This document shows positions 25,202 to 33,873 of a DNA stretch of 64,000 bases, in pieces. This stretch comes from Rhodopseudomonas_A palustris_F (GTDB taxonomy: Bacteria > Pseudomonadota > Alphaproteobacteria > Rhizobiales > Xanthobacteraceae). The notes under the pieces are model-generated. The model was not told the DNA's origin. It was given only the letters and a program-made list of their open reading frames with translations, and did no database searches. Every line of letters begins with the position of its first letter. Position 1 is the stretch's first letter. Location of the stretch: positions 4,898,001 to 4,962,000 of the forward strand of contig NC_007925.1 of the NCBI RefSeq assembly GCF_000013745.1, given 5' to 3'. Both the position numbers and the translations under genes were made by a program.

Positions 25202-26493
25202 CGCAAATTGAGGCGCAATCCGACCGAGCGCGCATGGGCATCGAGGCCTTCGGCCTTGCCCAGCGTCATTGCCGCCGGGCCCAGCGCTCGCAATTGCTCG
25301 GGCCCGCATTTCAGCATCGAGGTTCGCTTCATGAAGTCAAGCACCCCGAGGCCCGAGGAGAACCGCGCCGAGCGCGCGGTCGGCAGCACGTGGTTGGAGC
25401 CGCCGACGTAGTCGCCGATCGCCTCCGGGGTATGCGGGCCGAGGAAGATCGCCCCGGCATTGCGGACCTTGCCCGCCACCGCCTCGGGATCGACGGTCAT
25501 GATTTCCAGATGCTCGGCGGCCAGCGCATTGGCGATCTCGGCGGCCTCGTCGAGATTGCCGACCAGGATCACCGCGCCGTAGTCGGTCCAGGACGCGGTG
25601 GCGATTTTTTCGCGCGACAATGTGGTGAGCTGTGCTGCGATGGCGCGCTCGACCTGGTCGGCCAAATCGGCGTCGTCGGTGATCAGGATCGACTGCGCGT
25701 TGGCGTCGTGCTCGGCCTGCGCCAGCATGTCGGCGGCGATCCAGTCCGGATTGCCGGTCTGGTCGGCGATGATCACCACTTCGGAGGGGCCGGCGATCAT
25801 GTCGATGCCGACCTTGCCGAACACCAGCCGCTTGGCGGCGGCCACATAGGCGTTGCCGGGGCCGACGATCTTCGACACCGGCGCAATCGTCGCGGTGCCG
25901 TAGGCCAGCGCCGCCACCGCCTGGGCGCCGCCGACCCGGTAGATCTCGGTGACGCCGCCGAGCGAGGCGGCGGCCAGCACCAGAGGATTGAGCTTGCCGT
26001 CCGGGGTCGGCACCACCATCACCAGGCGTTCGACGCCGGCGACCTTGGCGGGCACCGCATTCATCAAGACCGAGGAGGGATAGGACGCGGTGCCGCCGGG
26101 CACGTACAGCCCGACCGCCTCGATCGCGCTCCAGCGCCAGCCGAGCTCGACGCCGAGCGCGTCGGTGAAGCGGTCGTCCTTCGGCAATTGCCGGCGGTGA
26201 AACGATTCGATGCGGTCGCGAGCCAGTTGCAGCGCCGCGATGGTCTCGGCGTCGCAAGCCGCAACGGCGGCTGCGACCTCGTCCGGCCCGATCGCAAGGC
26301 CGGCGGCCTCGAGCGGCAAGCGGTCGAACTTGGCGGTGGCTTCCAGCAAAGCGGCGTCGCCGCGCTTCGCCACGTCGTCGACGATGCCGCGGGTGGCGGT
26401 CTCGATGTCGATCGAAGCTTCCCGCTTGGTGGCGAGGAACGCGTTGAATCGGGAGGCGAAATCGGCGCTGCGGCGATCGAGGCGAATGGGCAT
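25198..26493 (-). CDS. hisD: histidinol dehydrogenase
   Basis: A 431-residue enzyme for the last two steps of histidine synthesis, oxidising L-histidinol to L-histidine with NAD. It shows the family signature in the GPSEVVIIADQTGNPDWIA region, zinc-ligand QAEHD and a C-terminal SVGLRLNLR-type end. The start ATG 26493 matches the common MPIRLDRRSADF start; the upstream frame is a leftover of a neighbouring locus. It is coupled to UPF0262 downstream and preceded by a DUF2948 remnant. Confidence 0.93.
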   Translation of the reverse strand: MPIRLDRRSADFASRFNAFLATKREASIDIETATRGIVDDVAKRGDAALLEATAKFDRLPLEAAGLAIGPDEVAAAVAACDAETIAALQLARDRIESFHRRQLPKDDRFTDALGVELGWRWSAIEAVGLYVPGGTASYPSSVLMNAVPAKVAGVERLVMVVPTPDGKLNPLVLAAASLGGVTEIYRVGGAQAVAALAYGTATIAPVSKIVGPGNAYVAAAKRLVFGKVGIDMIAGPSEVVIIADQTGNPDWIAADMLAQAEHDANAQSILITDDADLADQVERAIAAQLTTLSREKIATASWTDYGAVILVGNLDEAAEIANALAAEHLEIMTVDPEAVAGKVRNAGAIFLGPHTPEAIGDYVGGSNHVLPTARSARFSSGLGVLDFMKRTSMLKCGPEQLRALGPAAMTLGKAEGLDAHARSVGLRLNLR

Positions 26494-26611
26494 TTGCGGG
26501 TTTCCAGCAGGGGTCTTCGTCCGAAGGGCCCCCTGCTCAATGGCGCGGCGACAAATCGCCGTCAACCCTTGGATGTTGCAAGATGGGCCGAATGGCAGGT
26601 GGTCGGGCGAA

Positions 26612-26707
26612 TCACGGGCCGGCCGCGCCTCCGGCGGGACCGGACGCAGCGAAACCGTCGGCGCGGGCGTCGGCATCCAGCGCGATCAGCTTGAGCAGCC
26701 CGGTCAC
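26612..26707 (-). pseudogene. DUF2948 gene remnant
   Basis: From a GTG at 26707 the frame encodes 31 residues starting VTGLLKLIALDADARADGF and then stops. The first ten residues match the start of DUF2948 proteins (LLKLIALDxxDL), a gene usually about 150 codons long that lies between murA and hisD in related genomes. Here only 232 bp separate hisD and murA, so most of the gene is deleted. Confidence 0.5.
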
Positions 26708-26725
26708 CGCGTCACCTTGCGCCTT

Positions 26726-28015
26726 TTATCCGCTGATGCGCTCGATGGTGGCGCCGCAGGCGGAGAGTTTTTCCTCGAGCCGCTCGAAGCCGCGGTCGAG
26801 ATGATAGATCCGGTTGACCATGGTCTCGCCTTCGGCGGCAAGACCTGCGATCACCAGCGACACCGAGGCGCGCAGGTCGGTCGCCATCACCGGCGCGCCG
26901 CGCAGCTTGGCGACGCCGTCGATGGTGGCGGTCTCGCCGTCGAGCTGGATCCGCGCGCCGAACCGCGCCAGCTCCTGCACGTGCATGAAACGGTTCTCGA
27001 AAATCGTCTCGGTGATGTGCGAGGCGCCCTTGGCGCAGGCCATCAGCGCCATCAATTGCGCCTGCAGGTCGGTCGGAAAGCCCGGGAACGGCGCGGTGGT
27101 GACGGTGACCGGATTGAGGCCGGCGCCGTTGCGGGTGACGCGGATGCCGTCATTGTTGACGGTGATGGTGGCGCCGGCCTGCGTCAACACGTCGAGCGCC
27201 GATTGCAGCAATTCCGGCCGCGCGCCGGACAATTGCACGTCGCCGCCGGTCATCGCCACCGCCATCGCATAGGTGCCGGTCTCGATGCGGTCCGGCAGCA
27301 CGGTGTGGCGGGCGCCGTGCAGCTTGGCGACGCCCTCAATGGTGATGCGCGGGGTGCCGGCGCCGCTGATCTTGCCGCCCATTTTGTTCAGGCAATCGGC
27401 GACGTCGACGATTTCCGGTTCGCAGGCGGCGTTGCCGATCACGGTGGTGCCGCGGGCCAGCGTCGCCGCCATCAGCGCCACATGGGTGCCGCTGACAGTC
27501 ACCTTGGGGAACTCGATCGCAGCGCCCTTGAGGCCGCCGGGGGCCGAGGCGATCACATAGCCGCCGTCGATGGTGAGCGTGGCGCCGAGCTTCTCCAGCG
27601 CCATGATCAGGAGATCGACCGGACGGGTGCCGATCGCGCAGCCGCCGGGCAGCGATACCTTCGCCTCGTGCATCCGCGCCAACAAGGGTGCGATCACCCA
27701 GAACGAGGCGCGCATCTTCGAGACCAGCTCATAGGGCGCGGTGGTGTCGATGATGTTCTTCGCGGAAATGTGCAGGGTCTGGCCCTGATATTCGTGGTCG
27801 CCGGGGCGCTTGCCGGCAGCCATGATGTCGACGCCGTGATTGCCGAGAATGCGCTGCAATTGCGCGACATCCGCCAGCCGCGGCACGTTGTCGAGGATCA
27901 GGGTCTCGTCGGTCAAAAGGCCGGCGATCATCAGCGGAAGTGCGGCGTTCTTGGCGCCGGAGATCGGAATGGTGCCGTTGAGCTGGGCGCCGCCGACGAT
28001 ACGAATCCGATCCAT
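26726..28015 (-). CDS. murA: UDP-N-acetylglucosamine 1-carboxyvinyltransferase
   Basis: A 429-residue enzyme of the EPSP-synthase fold, first committed step of peptidoglycan synthesis, adding enolpyruvate from PEP to UDP-GlcNAc. The active-site loop LPGGCAIGTRPVD carries the catalytic Cys (about 126), the residue hit by fosfomycin. N-terminal GAKNAALPLM is canonical. The start ATG 28015 fits family length. It is followed downstream by the DUF2948 remnant and hisD. Confidence 0.95.
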   Translation of the reverse strand: MDRIRIVGGAQLNGTIPISGAKNAALPLMIAGLLTDETLILDNVPRLADVAQLQRILGNHGVDIMAAGKRPGDHEYQGQTLHISAKNIIDTTAPYELVSKMRASFWVIAPLLARMHEAKVSLPGGCAIGTRPVDLLIMALEKLGATLTIDGGYVIASAPGGLKGAAIEFPKVTVSGTHVALMAATLARGTTVIGNAACEPEIVDVADCLNKMGGKISGAGTPRITIEGVAKLHGARHTVLPDRIETGTYAMAVAMTGGDVQLSGARPELLQSALDVLTQAGATITVNNDGIRVTRNGAGLNPVTVTTAPFPGFPTDLQAQLMALMACAKGASHITETIFENRFMHVQELARFGARIQLDGETATIDGVAKLRGAPVMATDLRASVSLVIAGLAAEGETMVNRIYHLDRGFERLEEKLSACGATIERISG

Positions 28016-28152
28016 GCCTGGTCCTGCCGATTCCTGCTGGTTGCTGTGCCGACGTCTTAGGCGTCTCCGCCGACGATTGCAAAAGCCGCTGGATTTGCGG
28101 CGATTTCATGGGAAATCGGGCCGGTTTTGGCGCTTTTCAGCAAAAGGAGCGC

Positions 28153-28287
28153 GTGTCGCGGGCGAGGAGCAGCGGCTCTCGCGCTGCTCTGCAGACCCGG
28201 GACCGTCCCAGATGCCGCGTTCCGTAACCGCCCCGGCTCCCGGCGCACCACGCCGCAAGCGGCGCGTTGCGCCGCGTCCGGGGCACG
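28153..28287. repeat. dispersed GC-rich palindromic repeat, family B, copy 3
   Basis: Begins GTGTCGCGGGCGAGGAGCAG and ends GCGTCCGGGGCAC, in the same orientation as the copy at 23971. It lies between murA and the next gene and ends within about 10 bp of the stop codon of the latter. Confidence 0.7.
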
Positions 28288-28290
28288 CGT

Positions 28291-28950
28291 TCACACGACC
28301 TTGTTGATGTCGTCGCTCTCCAGCACCGGCTTCGGATAGCCGTCGCGGGCGACCTTGATCATGGCGCGGCCGACCTGCTCGGTGGTGGTGACGTAGTTCG
28401 GCACCAGTTTCTTGGTCAAGTTCCACAATGGCGCGCCGACATCGTAGAAGAACTGCACCCAGCGGGTCTTCGAGGTGATGCCGCGCAGCGGCTGGATCAT
28501 GGCGGGGCGGAACATGTAGCCCTTGAACGGCAGCTTCAACAGATCGTTCTCGGTCTTGCCCTTGACCCGCGCCCACATCAGCCGGCCCTGCTCGGTGGAA
28601 TCGGTGCCGCGACCGCTGACATAGATGAACGTCATCGCCGGATTGAGCTTGGCCAGGGTCCGCGCCGCGGCGAGCGTGATGTCATAGGTCAATTGCCGGT
28701 AGTGCCGCTCGTTGAGGCCAATCGAACTGACGCCGAGGCAAAAGAAGCAGGCGTCGTAGCCCGCCAGCTGAGATTCGACATCGGAGAAATCCAGAAAATC
28801 CTCGCGCAGGATTTCGCGCAGCTTGTCGACCTGGCGGTGCGTCGCGGTGCGGCCGATCGCCAGCACGCGTTCCACCTCCGCATCGCGCAGGCACTCGCGC
28901 AATACGCCCTGCCCGACCATTCCGGTTGCGCCGAACAGGATTACTTTCAT
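28291..28950 (-). CDS. NAD(P)-binding short-chain/NmrA-like protein
   Basis: A 219-residue Rossmann-fold protein with the N-terminal nucleotide-binding motif LFGATGMVGQG (GxxGxxG). It resembles the atypical short-chain dehydrogenases (HTATIP2/NmrA-like), with VSGRGTDSTEQGR-type central sequence, and lacks a clear YxxxK catalytic pair. Two ATGs compete, 28962 and 28950; I prefer 28950 because GAGGG touches the outer one. Role unknown, perhaps redox sensing. Confidence 0.75.
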   Translation of the reverse strand: MKVILFGATGMVGQGVLRECLRDAEVERVLAIGRTATHRQVDKLREILREDFLDFSDVESQLAGYDACFFCLGVSSIGLNERHYRQLTYDITLAAARTLAKLNPAMTFIYVSGRGTDSTEQGRLMWARVKGKTENDLLKLPFKGYMFRPAMIQPLRGITSKTRWVQFFYDVGAPLWNLTKKLVPNYVTTTEQVGRAMIKVARDGYPKPVLESDDINKVV

Positions 28951-29113
28951 TGTGCGGTCCATCCCTCGCGCGGCAACCGCGATCGCTTGATGCGATGCGG
29001 GCCGCGCCGCGATCATACGCGAGTTGGGGGGGCAGATACTAGCCGCGACGCCGTCGGGGCGTCGCGGCGCGCTGGTACAACTTTGCCGCGCGAACGATGA
29101 CCGGCTTCGATGG

Positions 29114-29156
29114 CTAGCCTGTGATGACTTGCCTGTGATGACTTGCCTGTGATTAG
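29114..29156. repeat. short tandem repeat at the 3' end of the hydrolase gene
   Basis: The 14-bp unit CCTGTGATGACTTG occurs about three times in a row (last unit diverged), running into the stop codon of the hydrolase gene on the minus strand. Confidence 0.6.
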
Positions 29157-29977
29157 CCGGTGATGAAGGCCAGGATGTCGGCGTTGATGGTCTCGGCCTG
29201 GGTGGTGATCATGCCGTGCGGAAAGCCTTGGTAGGTTTTCAGCGTGCCGTTTTGCAACAACTTGGCGGTGAGCGGCGCGGAATCCTCGTAAGGCACCACC
29301 TGGTCGTCGTCGCCATGCTGCACCAGCACCGGCAAGGTGAGCTTCTTCAGGTCGTCGGTGAAGTCGGTCTGCGAGAACGCGACGATGCCGTCGTAATGCG
29401 CCTTGGCGCCGCCCATCATGCCCTGCCGCCACCAGTTCTGGATGAGGCCTTCCTGCGCGGCGACGCCCGGCCGGTTGAAGCCGTAGAACGGCCCCGACGG
29501 CAGGTCGCGATAGAACTGCGCGCGGTTGGTGGCGACCTGCACTTGCAAGCCGTCGAACACTTGCTTCGGCAGCCCGCCGGGATTGCTTTCGGTCTTCACC
29601 ATGATCGGCGGCACCGCGCCGATCAGCACCGCTTTGGCGGCGCGGCTCTCGCCGTGGCGCGCCAGATAGTGCACCACCTCGCCGCCGCCGGTGGAGTGAC
29701 CGATATGCACGGCGTCGTTGAGGTCGAGATGCGCGGTGAGCGCCGCCAGATCGTCGGCGTAGTGATCCATGTCGTGACCGTCGGCGGTCTGGCTGGAACG
29801 GCCGTGACCGCGGCGGTCATGGGCGATCACCCGGAACCCCTTGCTCAAGAAGAACAGCAGTTGCGGATCCCAATCGTCCGCCGACAGCGGCCAGCCGTGG
29901 CTGAACACGATCGGTTGCCCGGAGCCCCAATCCTTGTAGTAGATGTCGATGCCGTCCTTGCTGGTGATCGTCGCCAT
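29153..29977 (-). CDS. alpha/beta hydrolase, non-heme chloroperoxidase-like
   Basis: A 274-residue alpha/beta hydrolase. The nucleophile elbow GHSTGGG places Ser at 95; the acid is in QHGDDDQVVPY and the His in GFPHGM, completing the triad. FSHGWPLSADDWDPQ and HDRRGHGRSS are typical of the cofactor-free haloperoxidase/esterase group. The ATG at 29977 is preceded by GAGAGG. Physiological substrate unknown. Short direct repeats lie at both ends of the gene. Confidence 0.88.
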   Translation of the reverse strand: MATITSKDGIDIYYKDWGSGQPIVFSHGWPLSADDWDPQLLFFLSKGFRVIAHDRRGHGRSSQTADGHDMDHYADDLAALTAHLDLNDAVHIGHSTGGGEVVHYLARHGESRAAKAVLIGAVPPIMVKTESNPGGLPKQVFDGLQVQVATNRAQFYRDLPSGPFYGFNRPGVAAQEGLIQNWWRQGMMGGAKAHYDGIVAFSQTDFTDDLKKLTLPVLVQHGDDDQVVPYEDSAPLTAKLLQNGTLKTYQGFPHGMITTQAETINADILAFITG

Positions 29978-30012
29978 GCAGAGCCTCTCCGTGATTGTCG
30001 AACGCGGTGGTG

Positions 30013-30062
30013 GACAGGTGGTCGTGGAAAGGTGGTCGAGGAAAGGTGGTCGAGGAAAGGTC
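30013..30062. repeat. 15-bp tandem repeat upstream of the hydrolase gene
   Basis: AGGTGGTCGAGGAA-type units with 15-bp period occur three to four times. They lie in the 5' region of the hydrolase gene; the remainder of the 409-bp gap (29978-30386) shows no gene. Confidence 0.65.
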
Positions 30063-30386
30063 GTTGGAGGGACTGGACCTATTCGCCGGCGCGCCGAGCA
30101 GGGTCGGCATTGATAGGCGCCGAGCAGAACTGGAAAGGTCGACACCTCCTTTTTTCGGACCCGACGAGATGCTAATCGACAACTTAGCAAAGCGCTACCA
30201 ACAGCGGCGAGCCGCGGCGCGCATGTTCGGTCCGGGGCGATCAAAAAATGTTGAGCACCGCGCCGCAATTTGTTGCACGCTCGTCATCAACTCCGCGGCG
30301 CGGCTGCGTAGCAGTCCGGCCTTCGGATCAGTCGATACTCGCGATGGAGCGCTGAGAAATCGCGTCGCGAACAGGGCATCCGTCTG

Positions 30387-32105
30387 TCATACCGGCGGTG
30401 CCGCCGCGGTTGCGTCGGCGAGGTAACCGTGCAGCGACGCCACCACCTGGGCGCCCTCGCCGATCGCGCCACCGACCCGCTTGACCGAGCCGGAGCGCAC
30501 GTCGCCGACCGCGAATACGCCGGGCACCGAGGTCTCCAGCGGCGTCGCCGGCCGCTGCTCGTATGCCGCCCCGGTGATGACGAAGCCGGCGCGGTCGAGC
30601 GCCACGCCGCAGCCGTCGAGCCAGCCGGTGGCGGGGTCGGCGCCGACGAACAGGAACACGTTGCGGATATTGCTCCAGCTCGCCTCGCCGGACAGCCGGC
30701 TGCGCAATTGCGCGCGCTCTAGCGTGGCGTCGGCCGCGCCTTCGAGCGACACGATCTCGGTATTGAACAGAAGCTCGATGTTCGGCGTCGATTCGATCCG
30801 CTCGATCAGATAGCGCGACATGCTGGCGCCGAGCCCGCCGCCGCGGATCACCATGTGCACCTTGCTGGCATGCGCCGACAGGAACACCGCGGCTTGCCCT
30901 GCGGAATTGCCGCCGCCGACCAGGATCACCTCCTGGTCCTTGCACAGCCGGGCCTCGATCGGCGAGGCCCAGTACCACACGCCGCGGCCTTCGAACTTGT
31001 CGAGATTGTCGATCCGCGGCCGGCGATAGCGGGCGCCGCTCGCCACCACGATCGACTTCGCCCGCAACGGCGCGCCGTCGTCCAGCGTCAGCGCAAAGGT
31101 GCCGTCGTCGCAGCCGCATTGCAATGTCTTCACCGACACCGGGATCATGATCTCGGCGCCGAATTTCTGCGCCTGGTTGTAGGCCCGCGCGGTCAAAGCC
31201 AGGCCGGAGATCCCGGTCGGGAAGCCGAGATAGTTCTCGATCCGGGCGCTGGCGCCGGCCTGGCCGCCGAACGCCCGCGCATCGAGCACCGCCACCGACA
31301 GCCCCTCGGAGGCGGCATAGACCGCGGTCGACAGCCCCGCGGGGCCGCTGCCGACGATCGCCACGTCGTACAATTTATCGGGGCTGACGGCGCCCAGCAT
31401 GCCCATGGCGCGGGCGACGTCGCTCTCGGAGGGATTGCGCAGGATGCTGCCGTCCGGCGTCACCACCAGCGGCAGATCGGACGGCTGCGGCGCCGCGCGC
31501 GCCACCAGATCGGCGGCGTCCTTGTCCTGCGCCGGATCGAGCAGGTGATGCGGATAACCGTTGCGGGTGAGGAAGCCCTGCAGCCGCACCAGGTCGCCGG
31601 AATTCGGCGCGCCGATCAGCACCGGGCCGCCGACGCCGCCCTGGATCAGGCTGACGCGGCGTAGGATCAGCGCCCGCATGATGCGCTCGCCGAGGTCGGC
31701 TTCGGCCACCAGCAGCGCGCGCAGCCGCTCCGGCGGGATCAGCAGGCATTCGACCTCGCCCTCGGCATGGCCGTCGACCAGCGCGTAGCGGTTGGACAAT
31801 TGCCCGAGTTCGCCCAAGAACTGCCCAGGGCCCTGCTCGACCACCGGGGTGATATGGCCAAGGCCGTCGCGCTGGGTGATGGCGACGTGACCGTCGAGGA
31901 TGACGAACATGCCGGGGCCGGTCTTGCCGGTCTCGAACAGCGTGTCGCCATCGTGATAGCGCCGGAGTTCGCCGAACCGGCGGATCCGGGCGATCTCGGC
32001 CGGCGTCAGGCTGGGGAAGGTCTGTTCATGCCGCGGATGCATCGCCGAGCGCGAGGCATTGTCCGGGGGGCTGTCGTCTGCGGGCTCTGCGGGCTGAAGC
32101 GACAT
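30387..32105 (-). CDS. cNMP-binding domain fused to thioredoxin-reductase-like flavoprotein
   Basis: A 572-residue fusion. Residues about 25-150 form a cyclic-nucleotide-binding-type domain; from about 245 a FAD-binding Rossmann fold begins with IVGSGPAGLSTAVYA, and an NAD(P) motif VGGGNSAGQAA follows near 400. The segment that carries the CxxC redox pair in true thioredoxin reductases reads GVWYWASPIEARLC here, with no CxxC. The enzyme is therefore not a thioredoxin reductase but a related oxidoreductase possibly controlled by a small ligand. A 65-residue protein is encoded just upstream on the same strand. Confidence 0.85.
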   Translation of the reverse strand: MSLQPAEPADDSPPDNASRSAMHPRHEQTFPSLTPAEIARIRRFGELRRYHDGDTLFETGKTGPGMFVILDGHVAITQRDGLGHITPVVEQGPGQFLGELGQLSNRYALVDGHAEGEVECLLIPPERLRALLVAEADLGERIMRALILRRVSLIQGGVGGPVLIGAPNSGDLVRLQGFLTRNGYPHHLLDPAQDKDAADLVARAAPQPSDLPLVVTPDGSILRNPSESDVARAMGMLGAVSPDKLYDVAIVGSGPAGLSTAVYAASEGLSVAVLDARAFGGQAGASARIENYLGFPTGISGLALTARAYNQAQKFGAEIMIPVSVKTLQCGCDDGTFALTLDDGAPLRAKSIVVASGARYRRPRIDNLDKFEGRGVWYWASPIEARLCKDQEVILVGGGNSAGQAAVFLSAHASKVHMVIRGGGLGASMSRYLIERIESTPNIELLFNTEIVSLEGAADATLERAQLRSRLSGEASWSNIRNVFLFVGADPATGWLDGCGVALDRAGFVITGAAYEQRPATPLETSVPGVFAVGDVRSGSVKRVGGAIGEGAQVVASLHGYLADATAAAPPV

Positions 32106-32132
32106 GGAGCGGCGCCCCCTCTCGTTGCTGCG

Positions 32133-32330
32133 TTAAGCGTTGCGATCCTCGCCTGCGTCCGACGGCGTCGATGTCGCCGCCGATATGTCGTCAGTCTGCG
32201 GCGCGATGGCTTCCGCGCGGCCGCGCAATTGCGCTTTCCGCCGCTTCAGGTTTTCGCGCAACGCGTCGCGCAAGCGGCTTTGCCGCGCTATGTTGCGATC
32301 GGTCTTGGGGAGGTCGGGCGCGTCGGTCAT
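32133..32330 (-). CDS. small basic hypothetical protein
   Basis: A 65-residue protein, basic in its first half (TDRNIARQSRLRDALRENLK), acidic and Ser/Thr-rich at the end. Probably helical and soluble. It is encoded 27 bp upstream of the cNMP-flavoprotein gene and may be co-transcribed with it. Start at ATG 32330; the longer frame is not supported by any ribosome site. Function unknown. Confidence 0.6.
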   Translation of the reverse strand: MTDAPDLPKTDRNIARQSRLRDALRENLKRRKAQLRGRAEAIAPQTDDISAATSTPSDAGEDRNA

Positions 32331-32374
32331 GGCGTGGCGGTCGTTCCTCGGTGGTTCGATCAAGAAAGGCGACG

Positions 32375-32818
32375 ATGACAACAACATATGCGCTGGCTGC
32401 CGCACCGCAACAGACCCTCGCCGCGTGGCATCGCTTCGTCGCCAGCGGCGACGGCGAGGTGCTGCGACCGTTGCTGGCGGAAGACGTCGTATTCCGCTCG
32501 CCGTTCGTGCAATCGCCGATCCCGGGCCGCACCGCCACGCTGTTGGTGCTGACCACGGTGACGCAGATTTTCGAGAATTTCCAGTATCACCGCACGTTCG
32601 TTGCCGGCGCGCACGATGCCGGGCTGGAGTTCTCCGCGAATATCGGCAAATGGCAGCTCAAGGGCATCGACCTGATCCGGTTCAACGAGGAAGGCCAGAT
32701 GATCGAGTTCGAGGTGATGGTGCGGCCGATCAAGGCCTTGGCGGCGCTCGGCGAGGCCATGGGGAACCGGATCGGCCCGCAATTGCTGGCGCTGAAGGCG
32801 GGCGCCGCGGGCGGCTGA
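32375..32818 (+). CDS. NTF2-like / SnoaL-like protein
   Basis: A 147-residue protein matching the nuclear-transport-factor-2-like fold: an N-terminal helix with AWHRFVASGDGEVLRPLLAE and successive beta strands ending in FNEEGQMIEFEVMVRPIKAL. Members are isomerases, hydrolases or ligand carriers. AAAGGCGACG precedes ATG 32375. Divergent from the small basic protein gene, with 44 bp between starts. Function not assignable. Confidence 0.75.
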   Translation: MTTTYALAAAPQQTLAAWHRFVASGDGEVLRPLLAEDVVFRSPFVQSPIPGRTATLLVLTTVTQIFENFQYHRTFVAGAHDAGLEFSANIGKWQLKGIDLIRFNEEGQMIEFEVMVRPIKALAALGEAMGNRIGPQLLALKAGAAGG

Positions 32819-32950
32819 CCGCGCCGCCGCCTCCCCCGCCAAAAGGAGACAGGAAAGACCGCTCCTCGCGCTTGCGTCGGCGGATTCAATGTGGCAAGGA
32901 TCGCCCCGCGGCGCGGCGGTCCTCGGGGCTGATTCCCGCATCGATAAAAT

Positions 32951-33025
32951 GCTGCCGTAGCTCAGTGGTAGAGCACTCCATTGGTAATGGAGAGGTCCAC
33001 AGTTCGACCCTGTGTGGCAGCACCA
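32951..33025 (+). tRNA. tRNA-Thr (GGT)
   Basis: A 75-nt tRNA with encoded CCA: acceptor GCTGCCG/TGGCAGC, D arm GCTCAGTGGTAGAGC, anticodon stem CTCCA/TGGAG with loop TTGGTAA (anticodon GGT) and T arm CACAGTTCGACCCTGTG. The region to its right is lower in GC and carries a toxin-antitoxin-like pair. Confidence 0.95.
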
Positions 33026-33279
33026 TTTTCCTTTTAATTTAATGGTTTAGTTCTCTCAGCGTGCGAAGGCGCTGGGGCCGCCGCCGCGCGGTCGGGATAT
33101 GCCGACAACCTCACCTGACATAGACGGCGGAGTGATGGCTATTCGCCGACGAGATCAGCATCTCGCTCGGGACAGCGGATCGGGTCGTGGTCAAGCCGCA
33201 GTGCCTCGAGCGCCTCGCAGAGGTAGAACCCACGAATGGGCTCTTCGGAGCGATACAGGGGTTGTGCAGCAAACCTGCC

Positions 33280-33870
33280 TCAAAGCGACTCAACGTGAGC
33301 TCGCAGGATGTCCACCGTCTCGGTCAGGCCGTTTGCTTCCATATCCAGCAGCAGCACTTCCGCTGTCTTTTCCGGCTTCTTGAACCTCTCGCGCATACGC
33401 CGAATTGCTGCCACCGCACGCCCGGGGTCGAGCGCGATGGTGTCGGCAATGAATTCGTCAGCAGAACGCGCTTCTATATTGAGACGCTTCAGAACGTTTT
33501 CTGGAAAGTCTTTCAGATTGTCAGTGACGATCATTGCCGCTTGAATCTTGAGCGCCGCGGCGAGGACGTGGGCGTCGCCGGGGTCCGGGAGGCCGCCGCT
33601 GGCCGGCAAGAATACGTCGAAGTCGGTCACCATCGCCTCTTCGAAGGCCGTCTCCATGCTCGCCCGAGCCCTTGCCGCACGATCTGCGGCATCAGGGACG
33701 CCTTTGTCTGACAGTATTTTTTCGATGGCCCTTTGAGTTTCGTCCAAGATGCACGCCGACCAGCGAAGCCGAAAAAACTCCGCCTCCGCCAGCGTGAGTA
33801 ATAGATTGCGCTTTAGAGCACCGGCAAGTGTGCACGCGTCGACAAGCGCCGTGAATCGATTGGCGAACAA
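33280..33870 (-). CDS. PIN-domain protein, toxin-like
   Basis: A 196-residue protein with a PIN-type nuclease domain: acidic residues at Asp 11 (ALVDAC), Glu 44 (ILDETQ), Asp 99 (PDPGDAHVLAAA) and Asp 117 (IVTDN) fit the four metal ligands. Such proteins cleave RNA and act as toxins. The start is a TTG at 33870, with GGAG about ten bases upstream and three bases after the stop of the upstream gene, so the pair is translationally linked. Codon use is less GC-biased than in neighbours. At 196 residues it is longer than classical VapC and belongs to the larger PIN group found with HTH-type antitoxins. Confidence 0.8.
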   Translation of the reverse strand: MFANRFTALVDACTLAGALKRNLLLTLAEAEFFRLRWSACILDETQRAIEKILSDKGVPDAADRAARARASMETAFEEAMVTDFDVFLPASGGLPDPGDAHVLAAALKIQAAMIVTDNLKDFPENVLKRLNIEARSADEFIADTIALDPGRAVAAIRRMRERFKKPEKTAEVLLLDMEANGLTETVDILRAHVESL

Positions 33871-33873
33871 GGC

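Noticed and set aside
32951..33025. Considered an attachment site for an integrative element at tRNA-Thr
   Set aside because: No second copy of the tRNA 3' end and no integrase gene are visible in the following region.
33111..33293. 60-codon minus-strand frame near the PIN gene
   Set aside because: No ribosome site or family resemblance, and it runs opposite a more coding-like frame.
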